From Candidatus Segatella violae (GTDB taxonomy: Bacteria > Bacteroidota > Bacteroidia > Bacteroidales > Bacteroidaceae): DNA of 7,843 nucleotides. The notes under the pieces were generated by a model. That model saw nothing but the letters and a program-made list of their open reading frames with translations. It ran no database searches and was not told the DNA's origin. This document shows, one piece after another, positions 1 through 5,846 of this stretch. The first letter of the stretch is position 1; every line of letters starts with the position of its first letter. Location of the stretch: NCBI GenBank assembly GCA_002440225.1, contig DJSH01000033.1, positions 1-7,843 of the forward strand. Direction: 5' to 3'. The translations under genes and the position numbers were made by a program.

Positions 1-6
1 TGTCAT
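1..6 (-). CDS. Start of a gene running off the left edge (only Met-Thr visible)
   Basis: On the minus strand an ATG at 6-4 is preceded, seven bases upstream, by AGGAG (18-14). This is one of the few convincing Shine-Dalgarno sequences in the window. The stop codon of the sigma-factor remnant (13-11) lies between the two, so the genes would have been translationally close. In sigma/anti-sigma pairs the anti-sigma factor gene normally comes next, so this may be the partner of the broken sigma factor. Only two codons are visible, so the product cannot be identified. Confidence 0.3.
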
Positions 7-10
7 TGCT

Positions 11-245
11 TTACTCCTTTTTTAAATGTTTCCTAATCCAGTCCAATGCCTGTGAGAGATGGTTGAATACCGTCACCTTGCTCACTCCCAGGCATCAGGA
101 CAACATCGTCTGCAAGAATCTTGGCCAACACATCGCTCACCACATCCTTGCTCTCGTCATCATCCGAGAGGATGCATCTGGCCAGATTGTACATCTTCTC
201 GTAATGCCGACGGAATAACTGTTCTATGTCCTTTTCCTGTTTCAT
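11..245 (-). pseudogene. ECF sigma factor remnant with internal deletion and frameshift
   Basis: The frame opening at 245 encodes about 47 residues of a sigma-70 region 2 start (IEQLFRRHYEKMYNLAR, then SKDVVSDVLAKIL), closely resembling the intact sigma factor at 1818-2369. It then runs into unrelated sequence and stops at 35-33. In a neighbouring minus-strand frame, 91-11 encodes 26 residues beginning LGVSKVTVFNHLSQALDW. This matches the region 4 recognition helix and C-terminus of the intact paralogue (LGISEVAVYKHLAQGI). About 100 residues between the two pieces are missing and the frame changes at roughly 92-104. The intact relative is 183 residues long, so what remains cannot be a working sigma factor. 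A 70-residue region-2 fragment could still be made, because a good promoter lies upstream. Recognition of both ends is direct from the sequence; loss of function is inferred. Confidence 0.85.
130..153 (-). repeat. 24-bp inverted match to the intact sigma factor gene (mate at 1913-1936)
   Basis: The bases encoding SKDVVSDV in the sigma remnant are identical over 24 positions, in opposite orientation, to 1913-1936 in the intact sigma factor gene. A second shared run, TTCCGTCGGCATTA, lies further upstream in both copies. Homology extends across the first ~45 codons with scattered differences, so the pair looks like paralogous gene copies rather than a mobile repeat. Together they flank the CMD-cupin gene in inverted orientation. 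Confidence 0.8.
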
Positions 246-282
246 ACACTATCTATACAGTTGAGTAAAGCAAAAAGCTAAG

Positions 283-314
283 CAAAAATACAATTTTCTT
301 TGGAGAAAAACAAA
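283..314 (-). promoter_or_regulatory. Bacteroidota-type promoter for the sigma-factor remnant
   Basis: Read on the minus strand, TTTG (314-311) is followed after 20 bases by TATTTTTG (290-283). This fits the TTTG / TAnnTTTG (-33/-7) pattern of Bacteroidota primary sigma factor promoters. Transcription would begin near 276, giving a leader of about 30 bases before the ATG at 245. The -33 box lies inside the U-tract of the neighbouring terminator, so the end of one unit and the start of the next are packed together. Confidence 0.55.
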
Positions 315-369
315 AAATCCTACGAAAAAGGAGTAGGGCAGAAGCCTTTTTCTCTTTTCCGCAGGATTT
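306..369 (-). terminator. Intrinsic terminator of the CMD-cupin gene
   Basis: A nested hairpin follows the minus-strand gene that ends at 426. The outer stem pairs AAATCCT (315-321) with AGGATTT (363-369). The inner stem pairs GAAAAAGG (324-331) with CCTTTTTC (345-352), with a 13-base loop. On the minus strand the structure runs directly into TTTTTTGTTTTT (317-306), as expected for Rho-independent termination. No T-run of that quality follows the hairpin on the plus strand. Confidence 0.75.
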
Positions 370-425
370 GAGGGGGGATGTTTCGTAGTTTTGATGAGCG
401 TATGATTTTATGGGAAGATGAAAAC

Positions 426-1514
426 TTACAACTTGTTGTATTCCTCGTCCGAAACTGGTTCCAGCCATTCGTTAGGCTCTGAGCCTGGCTTCGAGTTCTC
501 TACTGCCACATGGGTGGCGATATGCTGGAACCAACTATCCTTTTGGGCACCATGCCAATGCTTCACTCCCTCTGGGATGTCGATGACATCACCAGGGTTG
601 AGGGCGATGGCAGGCTTGCCCCATTCCTGATACCATCCCTTGCCCGATACGCAGATGAGAATCTGGCGAGCACCATGGTGGATGTGCCAGTTGTTGCGGC
701 ATCCTGGCTCGAAGGTGACATTAGACATCGGGAGAACGGTCTTCTCGCCTTCTTTCAAGTTCTTGGGGGCGATACTTGCCAAGTGACTGTCGCCTACGAA
801 GAACTTGGCATAGGCTGTATTCGGATTGCCCTTAGGCCAAGCTCCTGCTGTGGCATCGGCAGCATTATCGCACTGGGAGAGTCCTTTCTCGCTCAAGTAT
901 TTCATCAGTTCATCTACTTGCTCCTGGGTGTTACCCATGTTGACTGCACCCCTTTGATGGGCGGCAAGTTGTGGGGCGATGCCCTTGATGGAAGCCAAGG
1001 CTGCTACGGTTACAATCTCACGGTCGCTGGCAGAGAGCTGGTCGCCAGCAAAGATGTCGCCGAAGAGGTGAGCCTTCAAGTAATAATCATCCTGTGGGCA
1101 GAATTCATAGTTGAATGGCTTGCCGCTCAACTTAGTCTGGGTCTCAGTACCCATCTTGAGAGCCAACTTGGCATCGTCCCAAGCCTTCGGACGTTTCCAT
1201 TCCTTACCTTCTTCATCCTTCTTGCCCTCAGCCTTGTGGGCATCGAGAACCTTGGATAAGGTTCCCAAGGCATTAAGCGAACGAGGGAAACCTGTGTAAG
1301 CATAGAGCTGGGAGAAAGCCTCCTTGATTTCATTGATAGTTACTCCGCCATCGAGAGCTTCGTTGATGGCTGGTGCCAGACGGTCGAGGTCGCCTTGGGC
1401 TTCGAGACTTGCCAAGGTGGCGAGGTGCAACTGGCGTTCTGACAGCTTATTGGCTGCCATGGATTCATTGATTGTTGCCATAAATATTACCAAAATAATT
1501 AATAGTTTCTTCAT
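426..1514 (-). CDS. Exported protein with two CMD-like modules and a C-terminal cupin
   Basis: The product is 362 residues. The chosen start at 1514 gives a clean signal peptide (MKKLLIILVIFMATINESMA, cleavage near residue 20). The frame stays open to 1697, but that extension is unrelated in character and crosses the predicted promoter. Residues 22-95 and about 145-213 each look like a carboxymuconolactone decarboxylase (CMD) module; the second contains the typical VTVAALASIKG helix and AAHQRGAVN. Neither carries the CxxC of AhpD-type peroxidase partners, so a thiol-redox role is unlikely. Residues 258-340 form a cupin: WHIHHG (His277, 279, 280) followed by Gln284 where Glu is common, then GDVIDIPEGVKHWHG with His319 and His321, probably a metal site. 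CMD-cupin fusions are usually annotated only as CMD family proteins; substrate and reaction are unknown. The product should act in the periplasm. It is a single-gene unit with its own promoter and terminator. Confidence 0.9.
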   Translation of the reverse strand: MKKLLIILVIFMATINESMAANKLSERQLHLATLASLEAQGDLDRLAPAINEALDGGVTINEIKEAFSQLYAYTGFPRSLNALGTLSKVLDAHKAEGKKDEEGKEWKRPKAWDDAKLALKMGTETQTKLSGKPFNYEFCPQDDYYLKAHLFGDIFAGDQLSASDREIVTVAALASIKGIAPQLAAHQRGAVNMGNTQEQVDELMKYLSEKGLSQCDNAADATAGAWPKGNPNTAYAKFFVGDSHLASIAPKNLKEGEKTVLPMSNVTFEPGCRNNWHIHHGARQILICVSGKGWYQEWGKPAIALNPGDVIDIPEGVKHWHGAQKDSWFQHIATHVAVENSKPGSEPNEWLEPVSDEEYNKL

Positions 1515-1544
1515 ATCGTTATCTATTATATATAATAATGTGTA

Positions 1545-1559
1545 TCCGAATGCTTCGGA
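1545..1559 (-). repeat. Small hairpin in the 5' leader of the CMD-cupin gene
   Basis: TCCGAA (1545-1550) and TTCGGA (1554-1559) are perfect inverted copies separated by TGC. The hairpin lies about 30 bases upstream of the start codon at 1514 and inside the predicted minus-strand leader. It is followed by an AT-rich stretch (TATTATATATAATAAT on the plus strand, 1524-1539). It could stabilise the transcript or affect initiation; nothing more can be said. Confidence 0.4.
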
Positions 1560-1576
1560 AAGCTGAGTTCCTTCTG

Positions 1577-1584
1577 CAAAGATA
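1577..1584 (-). promoter_or_regulatory. Promoter -7 box for the CMD-cupin gene
   Basis: On the minus strand the sequence reads TATCTTTGCAG, a strong match to the Bacteroidota -7 box TAnnTTTG. The leader to the ATG at 1514 would be about 55 bases. No good TTTG lies at the expected 19-21 base spacing; the nearest is at 1600-1597, only 12 bases away. The -33 half is therefore uncertain. Confidence 0.5.
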
Positions 1585-1644
1585 CGCCTTTTCTTCCAAA
1601 CATCGCATAACCATATTACGGATATTTTTACCATTATTTTTGAT

Positions 1645-1681
1645 TTTGGGGGAAGAATGTAAAAGAAAAAGTATAACTTTG
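1645..1681 (+). promoter_or_regulatory. Promoter for the sigma / anti-sigma / receptor operon
   Basis: TAACTTTG (1674-1681), followed by CATC, fits the Bacteroidota -7 box. A TTTG at 1645-1648 lies 25 bases upstream, longer than the usual 19-21. No other plus-strand -7 box as good was seen between here and the receptor gene, so this is the best candidate for driving all three genes. The predicted leader before the sigma factor is about 130 bases. Confidence 0.5.
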
Positions 1682-1689
1682 CATCAAAA

Positions 1690-1817
1690 ACTTGCATTTT
1701 TCTTTCTGCTAAGGGTTAGGAAATCGAAAGGCTGATTGTAATATAGGCAGAACATGAAAGTCGGAAGGGTATCACCGATGATGCTCTCCAGGCAGTATCA
1801 AACAAAAAGTACAAGCA
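1690..1817 (+). other. Untranslated leader of the sigma factor gene
   Basis: This is the rest of the roughly 300-base divergent gap at 1515-1817. It contains AAGGGTTA at 1711-1718, the inverted form of the TAACCCTT motif repeated after the sigma gene. It has an open stretch from 1747 to a stop at 1825-1827 without its own ATG (ending SNKKYKQCK), and a 50-codon ATG frame from 1754 that overlaps the sigma gene. No RNA gene or terminator was recognised. The short frames may be gene debris. Confidence 0.3.
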
Positions 1818-2369
1818 ATGCAAATGAACAAGGAAACGATAGAACAGCTCTTCCGTCGGCATTATCTCAGGATGTACCAACTGGCCAGGGTACTCCTGAA
1901 GGATGATGCGGCGAGCAAGGATGTGGTGAGCGATGTCTTCGCCGATGTGCTCGATGGGAAGATTCGTCTTCGCATCGATGGCAAGGTGTCGGATGAAAAC
2001 GACTCTCTGCGTTCCGATAGCACAGGGAGCTATCTATTGGTTTGTGTGCGCAACAAATGTCTCAACTTGTTGAGTCGTCAGAAGATGAAAGACCGAGTGC
2101 ATCATCTGTTGAAAGCCGATGCCTCGCCCAGCATCGCTCCTGCGGGATCTGCGGCTGCTGCCATGGAAAAGGAGGAGAGAAAGATGGAGGCGATACATGC
2201 CTATATGGACGATGAACTCACTCCCCAGACGAGCAAGGTGCTCAAACTTAGGTTTCATCAGAAGATGACTTACAAGGAGATTGCCACGGAGTTGGGTATC
2301 AGCGAAGTGGCGGTGTATAAGCATTTGGCGCAAGGCATCAAGAAAATAAAGCAACAATTTAACCCTTAG
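1818..2369 (+). CDS. ECF-type RNA polymerase sigma factor
   Basis: The product is 183 residues, a normal length for Bacteroidota ECF (FecI-like) sigma factors. Region 2 spans about residues 8-93: LFRRHYLRMYQLAR, then the SKDVVSDVFADVL stretch that normally holds the core-binding helix, and YLLVCVRNKCLNLLSRQK as the -10-recognition part. A loop (about 46-70) between these pieces is longer than in many ECF factors. An Ala/Ser-rich linker (94-120) leads to region 4 (128-180), with the helix-turn-helix TYKEIATELGISEVAVYKHL. ATG at 1818 or 1824 could be the start; neither has a Shine-Dalgarno sequence. The gene is followed after 79 bases by a transmembrane anti-sigma factor and then by an STN-domain receptor, the classic order for cell-surface signalling. 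The inferred role is to turn on the receptor operon, and perhaps neighbours, when the receptor binds ligand. Confidence 0.93.
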   Translation: MQMNKETIEQLFRRHYLRMYQLARVLLKDDAASKDVVSDVFADVLDGKIRLRIDGKVSDENDSLRSDSTGSYLLVCVRNKCLNLLSRQKMKDRVHHLLKADASPSIAPAGSAAAAMEKEERKMEAIHAYMDDELTPQTSKVLKLRFHQKMTYKEIATELGISEVAVYKHLAQGIKKIKQQFNP

Positions 2370-2448
2370 GTGATAATACTTTTATCTAATATAACCCTTC
2401 ATGGAATGGAATTGTTGTATTGTATTTAACCCTTAATGGAAAGAAATT
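2358..2448 (+). repeat. Three TAACCCTT direct repeats between sigma and anti-sigma genes
   Basis: TAACCCTT occurs at 2360, 2392 and 2427, spaced 32 and 35 bases apart. The second and third copies extend to 22 bases (2392-2413 and 2427-2448) with 19 identities, the last ending directly before the anti-sigma ATG. The first copy includes the sigma gene's final codons and stop. The first and third share the 12-mer ATTTAACCCTTA. An 11-codon frame (2401-2436, MEWNCCIVFNP) fills the gap and ends in Phe-Asn-Pro-stop, exactly as the sigma factor does. This suggests local tandem duplication; a role in translation or binding is possible but unproven. Confidence 0.55.
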
Positions 2449-3144
2449 ATGGACAAGTTTGAAAAGATATTGGATATGATCGACCATCAGGAGACGTATT
2501 CTGATGAGGAGATTCGTGTGCTATTGCAGGATGAGGAATGTCGAAAGCTCTATCAGACGATGCAAGAAGTGGATTCGGCACTTGTTAAGCAAGAAACGCC
2601 TGTGATAGATATTGACAAGGAGTGGGAAAAGTTTGAGAATGATCATTCTGACGAACTCAATGGAAGGAACGATGACAAGAACAACGGTCAGAAGATTGAC
2701 AAGAATAATGGCAGCTGGGCTTCTTGGCGCAAGGTAGCAGCTTCGGTCGCAGGCTTCGTCTTGATTTCGGGCATCGCCTTTGCGGCAATCCATACTTATA
2801 TTAAGCGCAGTCAAGAGCCGATGCCAATAGCTAAAGGCTCTCATACGGAAGTAGTAGTTGAGGACTCAACGAAGCAAGATGCTGTCAAGGATTCCTTGAT
2901 ACAGGTAAAGGCAGAGAAACCTGCCATCCACAAGACTTTCGAGAATGTATCTTTCGACAAGATGATGACGGAAATCGCCTCTTATTATGATATGCAAGTG
3001 AAGTTTGATAATGCAGAGGCTAAGAACCTTCGCCTCTACTACGAGTGGGATAGCCATTCAAGCATCGAGAGCATCGTCAAGGAACTCAACCAGTTCGAAA
3101 ATGTCAACATCGAAATGGTGGGACAAACTCTCGTTGTCAAGTAA
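2449..3144 (+). CDS. Compact FecR-like anti-sigma factor with DUF4974 domain
   Basis: The product is 231 residues. Residues 1-60 are an acidic cytoplasmic region (EKILDMIDHQETYSDEE, then LYQTMQEVDSAL) expected to bind the sigma factor. Residues 61-92 are a polar Asn/Asp/Lys-rich linker with two DKNNG copies. One membrane helix lies at about 95-116 (VAASVAGFVLISGIAFAAI). The periplasmic part ends in a DUF4974 fold (about 163-231: FENVSFDKMMTEIASYYDMQVKF, ending NIEMVGQTLVVK), which resembles an STN domain and is expected to contact the receptor's STN domain. Typical Bacteroidota FecR proteins exceed 300 residues and have a central FecR domain; here only about 45 residues separate the helix from DUF4974. 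It is probably the anti-sigma partner of the upstream gene. Its order, orientation and 70-base gap to the receptor support one operon. Confidence 0.88.
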   Translation: MDKFEKILDMIDHQETYSDEEIRVLLQDEECRKLYQTMQEVDSALVKQETPVIDIDKEWEKFENDHSDELNGRNDDKNNGQKIDKNNGSWASWRKVAASVAGFVLISGIAFAAIHTYIKRSQEPMPIAKGSHTEVVVEDSTKQDAVKDSLIQVKAEKPAIHKTFENVSFDKMMTEIASYYDMQVKFDNAEAKNLRLYYEWDSHSSIESIVKELNQFENVNIEMVGQTLVVK

Positions 3145-3150
3145 AAGTTA

Positions 3151-3170
3151 GTCCTATATAATCCTATATA
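3151..3170 (+). repeat. Two tandem 10-bp units upstream of the receptor gene
   Basis: TCCTATATA is repeated with a 10-base period (3152-3160 and 3162-3170), close to one helical turn. It leads into ATATATAATAAGGT at 3166-3179, and the same 14 bases lie directly before the ATG of the Cys-rich gene at 5833-5846. The element sits in the 70-base gap between the anti-sigma and receptor genes. It may be part of a shared AT-rich translation leader or a binding site for the cognate sigma factor. Confidence 0.35.
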
Positions 3171-3214
3171 TAATAAGGTGTAGTATTCTGTTTCTGTAAA
3201 AGCATATTATTATT

Positions 3215-5695
3215 ATGAGAAGATTCATAACAACTATATTCTTGCTGTGTGCCATAGTAGCCACGATGAGTGCCCAGCATATCACTCGCAATTACCACGA
3301 CCGCAGTATGTCGGATGTCCTCATCGACCTCGACAAGGCTTCGGCTCGCTATAAGATTAGTTTTATCTACAATGAGTTGGAGGACTTCACGGTTACCCAG
3401 AGCATCAATACGAACAACATTCCCGATGCCATCCGCAAGGTAATCAGTTATTATCCGATGCAGATGACGGTGGGCGATAGTCTGATAACCGTGGAGTGCA
3501 TCCGCAAGAGCAATCGCAAGTTGATAGGTCGCTTGATAGACAATCGCAACCTGCCAGTGGAGTTCGCTAACATCCAGTTGCTCAATCCGCAGGATTCCTC
3601 CTTCATCTGCGGTGGTGTGAGCAATGCCAATGGTGACTTCGTGATACCTTGTGAGCGAAGACAAGCCATCATGAAGGGAAATCTCCGTACCGATCACGGC
3701 GACCATGCCACCTATACCTTCAATGAGGAGCAAATCAAGAATGCTCGCCATTCGCAAGACCTCATCGCCAATATTCCGGGTATCGTCACCGACCCTGTGA
3801 CAGGCAAGACCAAGAGTATCGTCAACAAGAAGCTAAAGGTGCTTATCAACAATGTGGCAATGACGAGCGACAATGACCTCAAGTCGATAGCCGCCGACAA
3901 AATCAAGAAGGTGGAGTATTACGATGCACCTCCTTCTCGCTATGGCGATTGCGACATCTTGGTGAACATCATCACCAAACCGCTCGATACGGGTTATGCA
4001 GTGGGTTTCGATGCCAAGACCGCCTTCACCACAGGCTTTGTGAATGGCAATGCTTATTACAAGTACAACAAAGGCTACAGCCAGTTCTTCGTGGATTACA
4101 ATATCGAGATGCGCAATTATCACGACTGCATCGGTGAGGACCACTATTCGTTTATGATGGACGATAGATTGGCAGATTACCTCTATAGCTACAAGAAGCA
4201 TTTCGGTTACACCAACAATACGATGAACCTGAAGTATGCTTACAGCAAACCAGAGGACATCACCTTTCAAGTAACGGCAACGCCTAACTATCTGCATACA
4301 TTCTATCGTGGCAATATGAGCATACAGGCGCAAAACAACCCAGAATGGAAAGACGGAAAGGGACATAATGATAATTATACGAATACCTTCGGCCCTTCGC
4401 TTGACTTGTATCTGAGCAAGACGCTTCCGCATAAGCAACAGCTCGATGTGGATGTGGTGGGAACTTTCTATCATAATGACCAACAGGACTTGAACCAGCA
4501 GTGGGCAGTGGAGGATAATACTCCAGGAACATCTAATCTTTCTACAGAGGATGGCAAGAACGACTTGGTGGATGACAAGATGCAGTCGAAGAACAACAGT
4601 TATTCGCTCATTACTGAGGTGAACTATACCAAGGGATGGAAGAAAGGTGAGCTGAACATAGGTTGGAACAACTGGATGAAGTGGTCTGACTATACCATCC
4701 GTAATGTCCTCTCTGGTTATGAACCATACGATAACTCCTCTCGTTTCAATGTGCAGACTGTTTATGCCGAGTATCAGAATACTTGGGGAAAACTCAATTA
4801 TCGCATTGGTGCTGAGGGCGTTTGGAGAGAGCAAAAGTATGAGGATATCAAGAAGACGAACTCGTATGTCCGTCCGAAACTTCTCCTTACATACCCTATC
4901 AAGAATGGTTCCATCCAGTTACAAACTTCCAATGGTGTGAACTATCCTCCGATTTCCGACCTCAACGAGAATACCACCATCATCATCCCAGGAGTGGTGA
5001 AGCAGGGAAATCCTAACTTGACCTCCAATAATGAGTATGGTGCTTTCTTGCGAATCAACCAGTATCATTCATGGATACAGGGTCAATTGGCTTTCTTCGG
5101 AGTCTATACCGACAGTCCGATGAGCGTCTATTACGAGTGGCGCAACATCCAGGATCAGAAGTATCTCGTGCAGACCTACGAGAACTCCAATTATCAGTGG
5201 TGGTATGGCGTGGGTTACGCCATCAATATCAAGCCTTTCAAGAGCGAGATTCTTAACATCGGTCTGTATGGCTCTTTCGAGAGATATTCCACCAGCAGTG
5301 GAATCATTGGCAAGCACAACCAGTGGCGTATCCCTTTGCAGTATCAGATACGTTTCAAAAAGGGCAATTTCGGAGCGGAGTATATGGGCAATATCACGGC
5401 AAAGACTCCTCAGGGACCTTATAATCGTTGGGATGAGAGTTGCAGCATACTCACAGCTTATTATCAGTTGGGCAGATGGCGCATCACCGCCCTGTGCTAT
5501 TGGCTCTTCTGCGATGCCAAGTACAAGTTTGAGACCATCGACAACCCAATGCTTTCTCGCAAGGAGTGGCACACCATCAAGGACAACAATCGTATGATAA
5601 GCCTCGGTGTGAGCTGGAACCTATTCTCGGGCAAGAAGAAAGATATTCAGAAGCGCTTGAACAATCGGGATTCTGATTCGGGAGCATTTAAGTAA
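3215..5695 (+). CDS. STN-domain TonB-dependent outer-membrane receptor
   Basis: The product is 826 residues. A signal peptide (MRRFITTIFLLCAIVATMSA) is followed by an STN domain (about 26-93: MSDVLIDLDKASARYKISF, then DAIRKVI), the periplasmic module by which FecA-type receptors signal to FecR-type anti-sigma factors. Residues 103-147 are a carboxypeptidase-regulatory-like start (IGRLIDNRNLPVEFANIQLL, then NANGDFVIP) that breaks off. The plug follows (about 165-255: QDLIANIPGIVTDPVTGK, RYGDCDILVNIITKP), then a beta-barrel to about 804 whose last strand is RMISLGVSWNLF; a charged tail of about 20 residues follows it. The protein resembles the outer membrane beta-barrel group (OMP_b-brl type) more than SusC, and no SusD gene is present. 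It likely binds or imports a ligand and reports it to the sigma/anti-sigma pair. The ligand is unknown; the downstream metal genes make a metal chelate a fair guess. Confidence 0.9.
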   Translation: MRRFITTIFLLCAIVATMSAQHITRNYHDRSMSDVLIDLDKASARYKISFIYNELEDFTVTQSINTNNIPDAIRKVISYYPMQMTVGDSLITVECIRKSNRKLIGRLIDNRNLPVEFANIQLLNPQDSSFICGGVSNANGDFVIPCERRQAIMKGNLRTDHGDHATYTFNEEQIKNARHSQDLIANIPGIVTDPVTGKTKSIVNKKLKVLINNVAMTSDNDLKSIAADKIKKVEYYDAPPSRYGDCDILVNIITKPLDTGYAVGFDAKTAFTTGFVNGNAYYKYNKGYSQFFVDYNIEMRNYHDCIGEDHYSFMMDDRLADYLYSYKKHFGYTNNTMNLKYAYSKPEDITFQVTATPNYLHTFYRGNMSIQAQNNPEWKDGKGHNDNYTNTFGPSLDLYLSKTLPHKQQLDVDVVGTFYHNDQQDLNQQWAVEDNTPGTSNLSTEDGKNDLVDDKMQSKNNSYSLITEVNYTKGWKKGELNIGWNNWMKWSDYTIRNVLSGYEPYDNSSRFNVQTVYAEYQNTWGKLNYRIGAEGVWREQKYEDIKKTNSYVRPKLLLTYPIKNGSIQLQTSNGVNYPPISDLNENTTIIIPGVVKQGNPNLTSNNEYGAFLRINQYHSWIQGQLAFFGVYTDSPMSVYYEWRNIQDQKYLVQTYENSNYQWWYGVGYAINIKPFKSEILNIGLYGSFERYSTSSGIIGKHNQWRIPLQYQIRFKKGNFGAEYMGNITAKTPQGPYNRWDESCSILTAYYQLGRWRITALCYWLFCDAKYKFETIDNPMLSRKEWHTIKDNNRMISLGVSWNLFSGKKKDIQKRLNNRDSDSGAFK

Positions 5696-5747
5696 AAAGT
5701 TAAGAGGGAACTAAGAAATCCTTAAATAATCTTATATATTAGCTTCA

Positions 5748-5782
5748 CTTGTTAGCTATTTGCAAGAAATGAATTAATTTTG
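5748..5782 (+). promoter_or_regulatory. Promoter for the Cys-rich gene
   Basis: TAATTTTG (5775-5782) followed by CAAG fits the Bacteroidota -7 box. Candidate -33 elements are CTTG (5748-5751, 23 bases away) and TTTG (5759-5762, only 12 bases away). TTTGCAAG is present twice (5759-5766 and 5779-5786), 20 bases apart, the second copy overlapping the -7 box. The predicted leader of about 58 bases contains a weak stem, AAGCC (5784-5788) with GGCTT (5799-5803). No convincing terminator was seen after the receptor gene, so read-through is also possible. Confidence 0.45.
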
Positions 5783-5846
5783 CAAGCCGAAAAGGAAGGG
5801 CTTAAGAAACTTTCTTTTCAGATGTTAGGATAATATATAATAAGGT

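Noticed and set aside
510..1259. Long plus-strand open frame (249 codons) opposite the CMD-cupin gene
   Set aside because: The minus-strand reading has a signal peptide, two CMD modules and a cupin with conserved His residues. The plus reading has no recognisable motif and is a shadow of the codon bias.
1515..1697. Longer start (ATG at 1697) for the CMD-cupin gene
   Set aside because: It would place 61 unrelated residues before a clean signal peptide and would run across the predicted -7 box at 1577-1584. The start at 1514 is better.
1754..1906. 50-codon ATG frame overlapping the sigma factor start
   Set aside because: It has no ribosome binding site and no recognisable motif, and two thirds of it lies out of frame in a real gene.
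3833..4834. Minus-strand open frame of 333 codons inside the receptor gene
   Set aside because: It is rich in Ile/Val/His with no domain pattern, and lies fully inside a well-supported receptor gene. It is an antisense shadow.
3215..5695. Receptor as a SusC-type glycan importer
   Set aside because: No SusD-like lipoprotein gene follows, and the following genes are a Cys-rich protein and a metal ATPase. The STN domain supports signalling but not a glycan ligand.
5730..5762. TAGCT / AGCTA inverted pair after the receptor gene as a terminator
   Set aside because: The stem is only five base pairs and AT-rich, with just TTTG after it. This is too weak to call a terminator.
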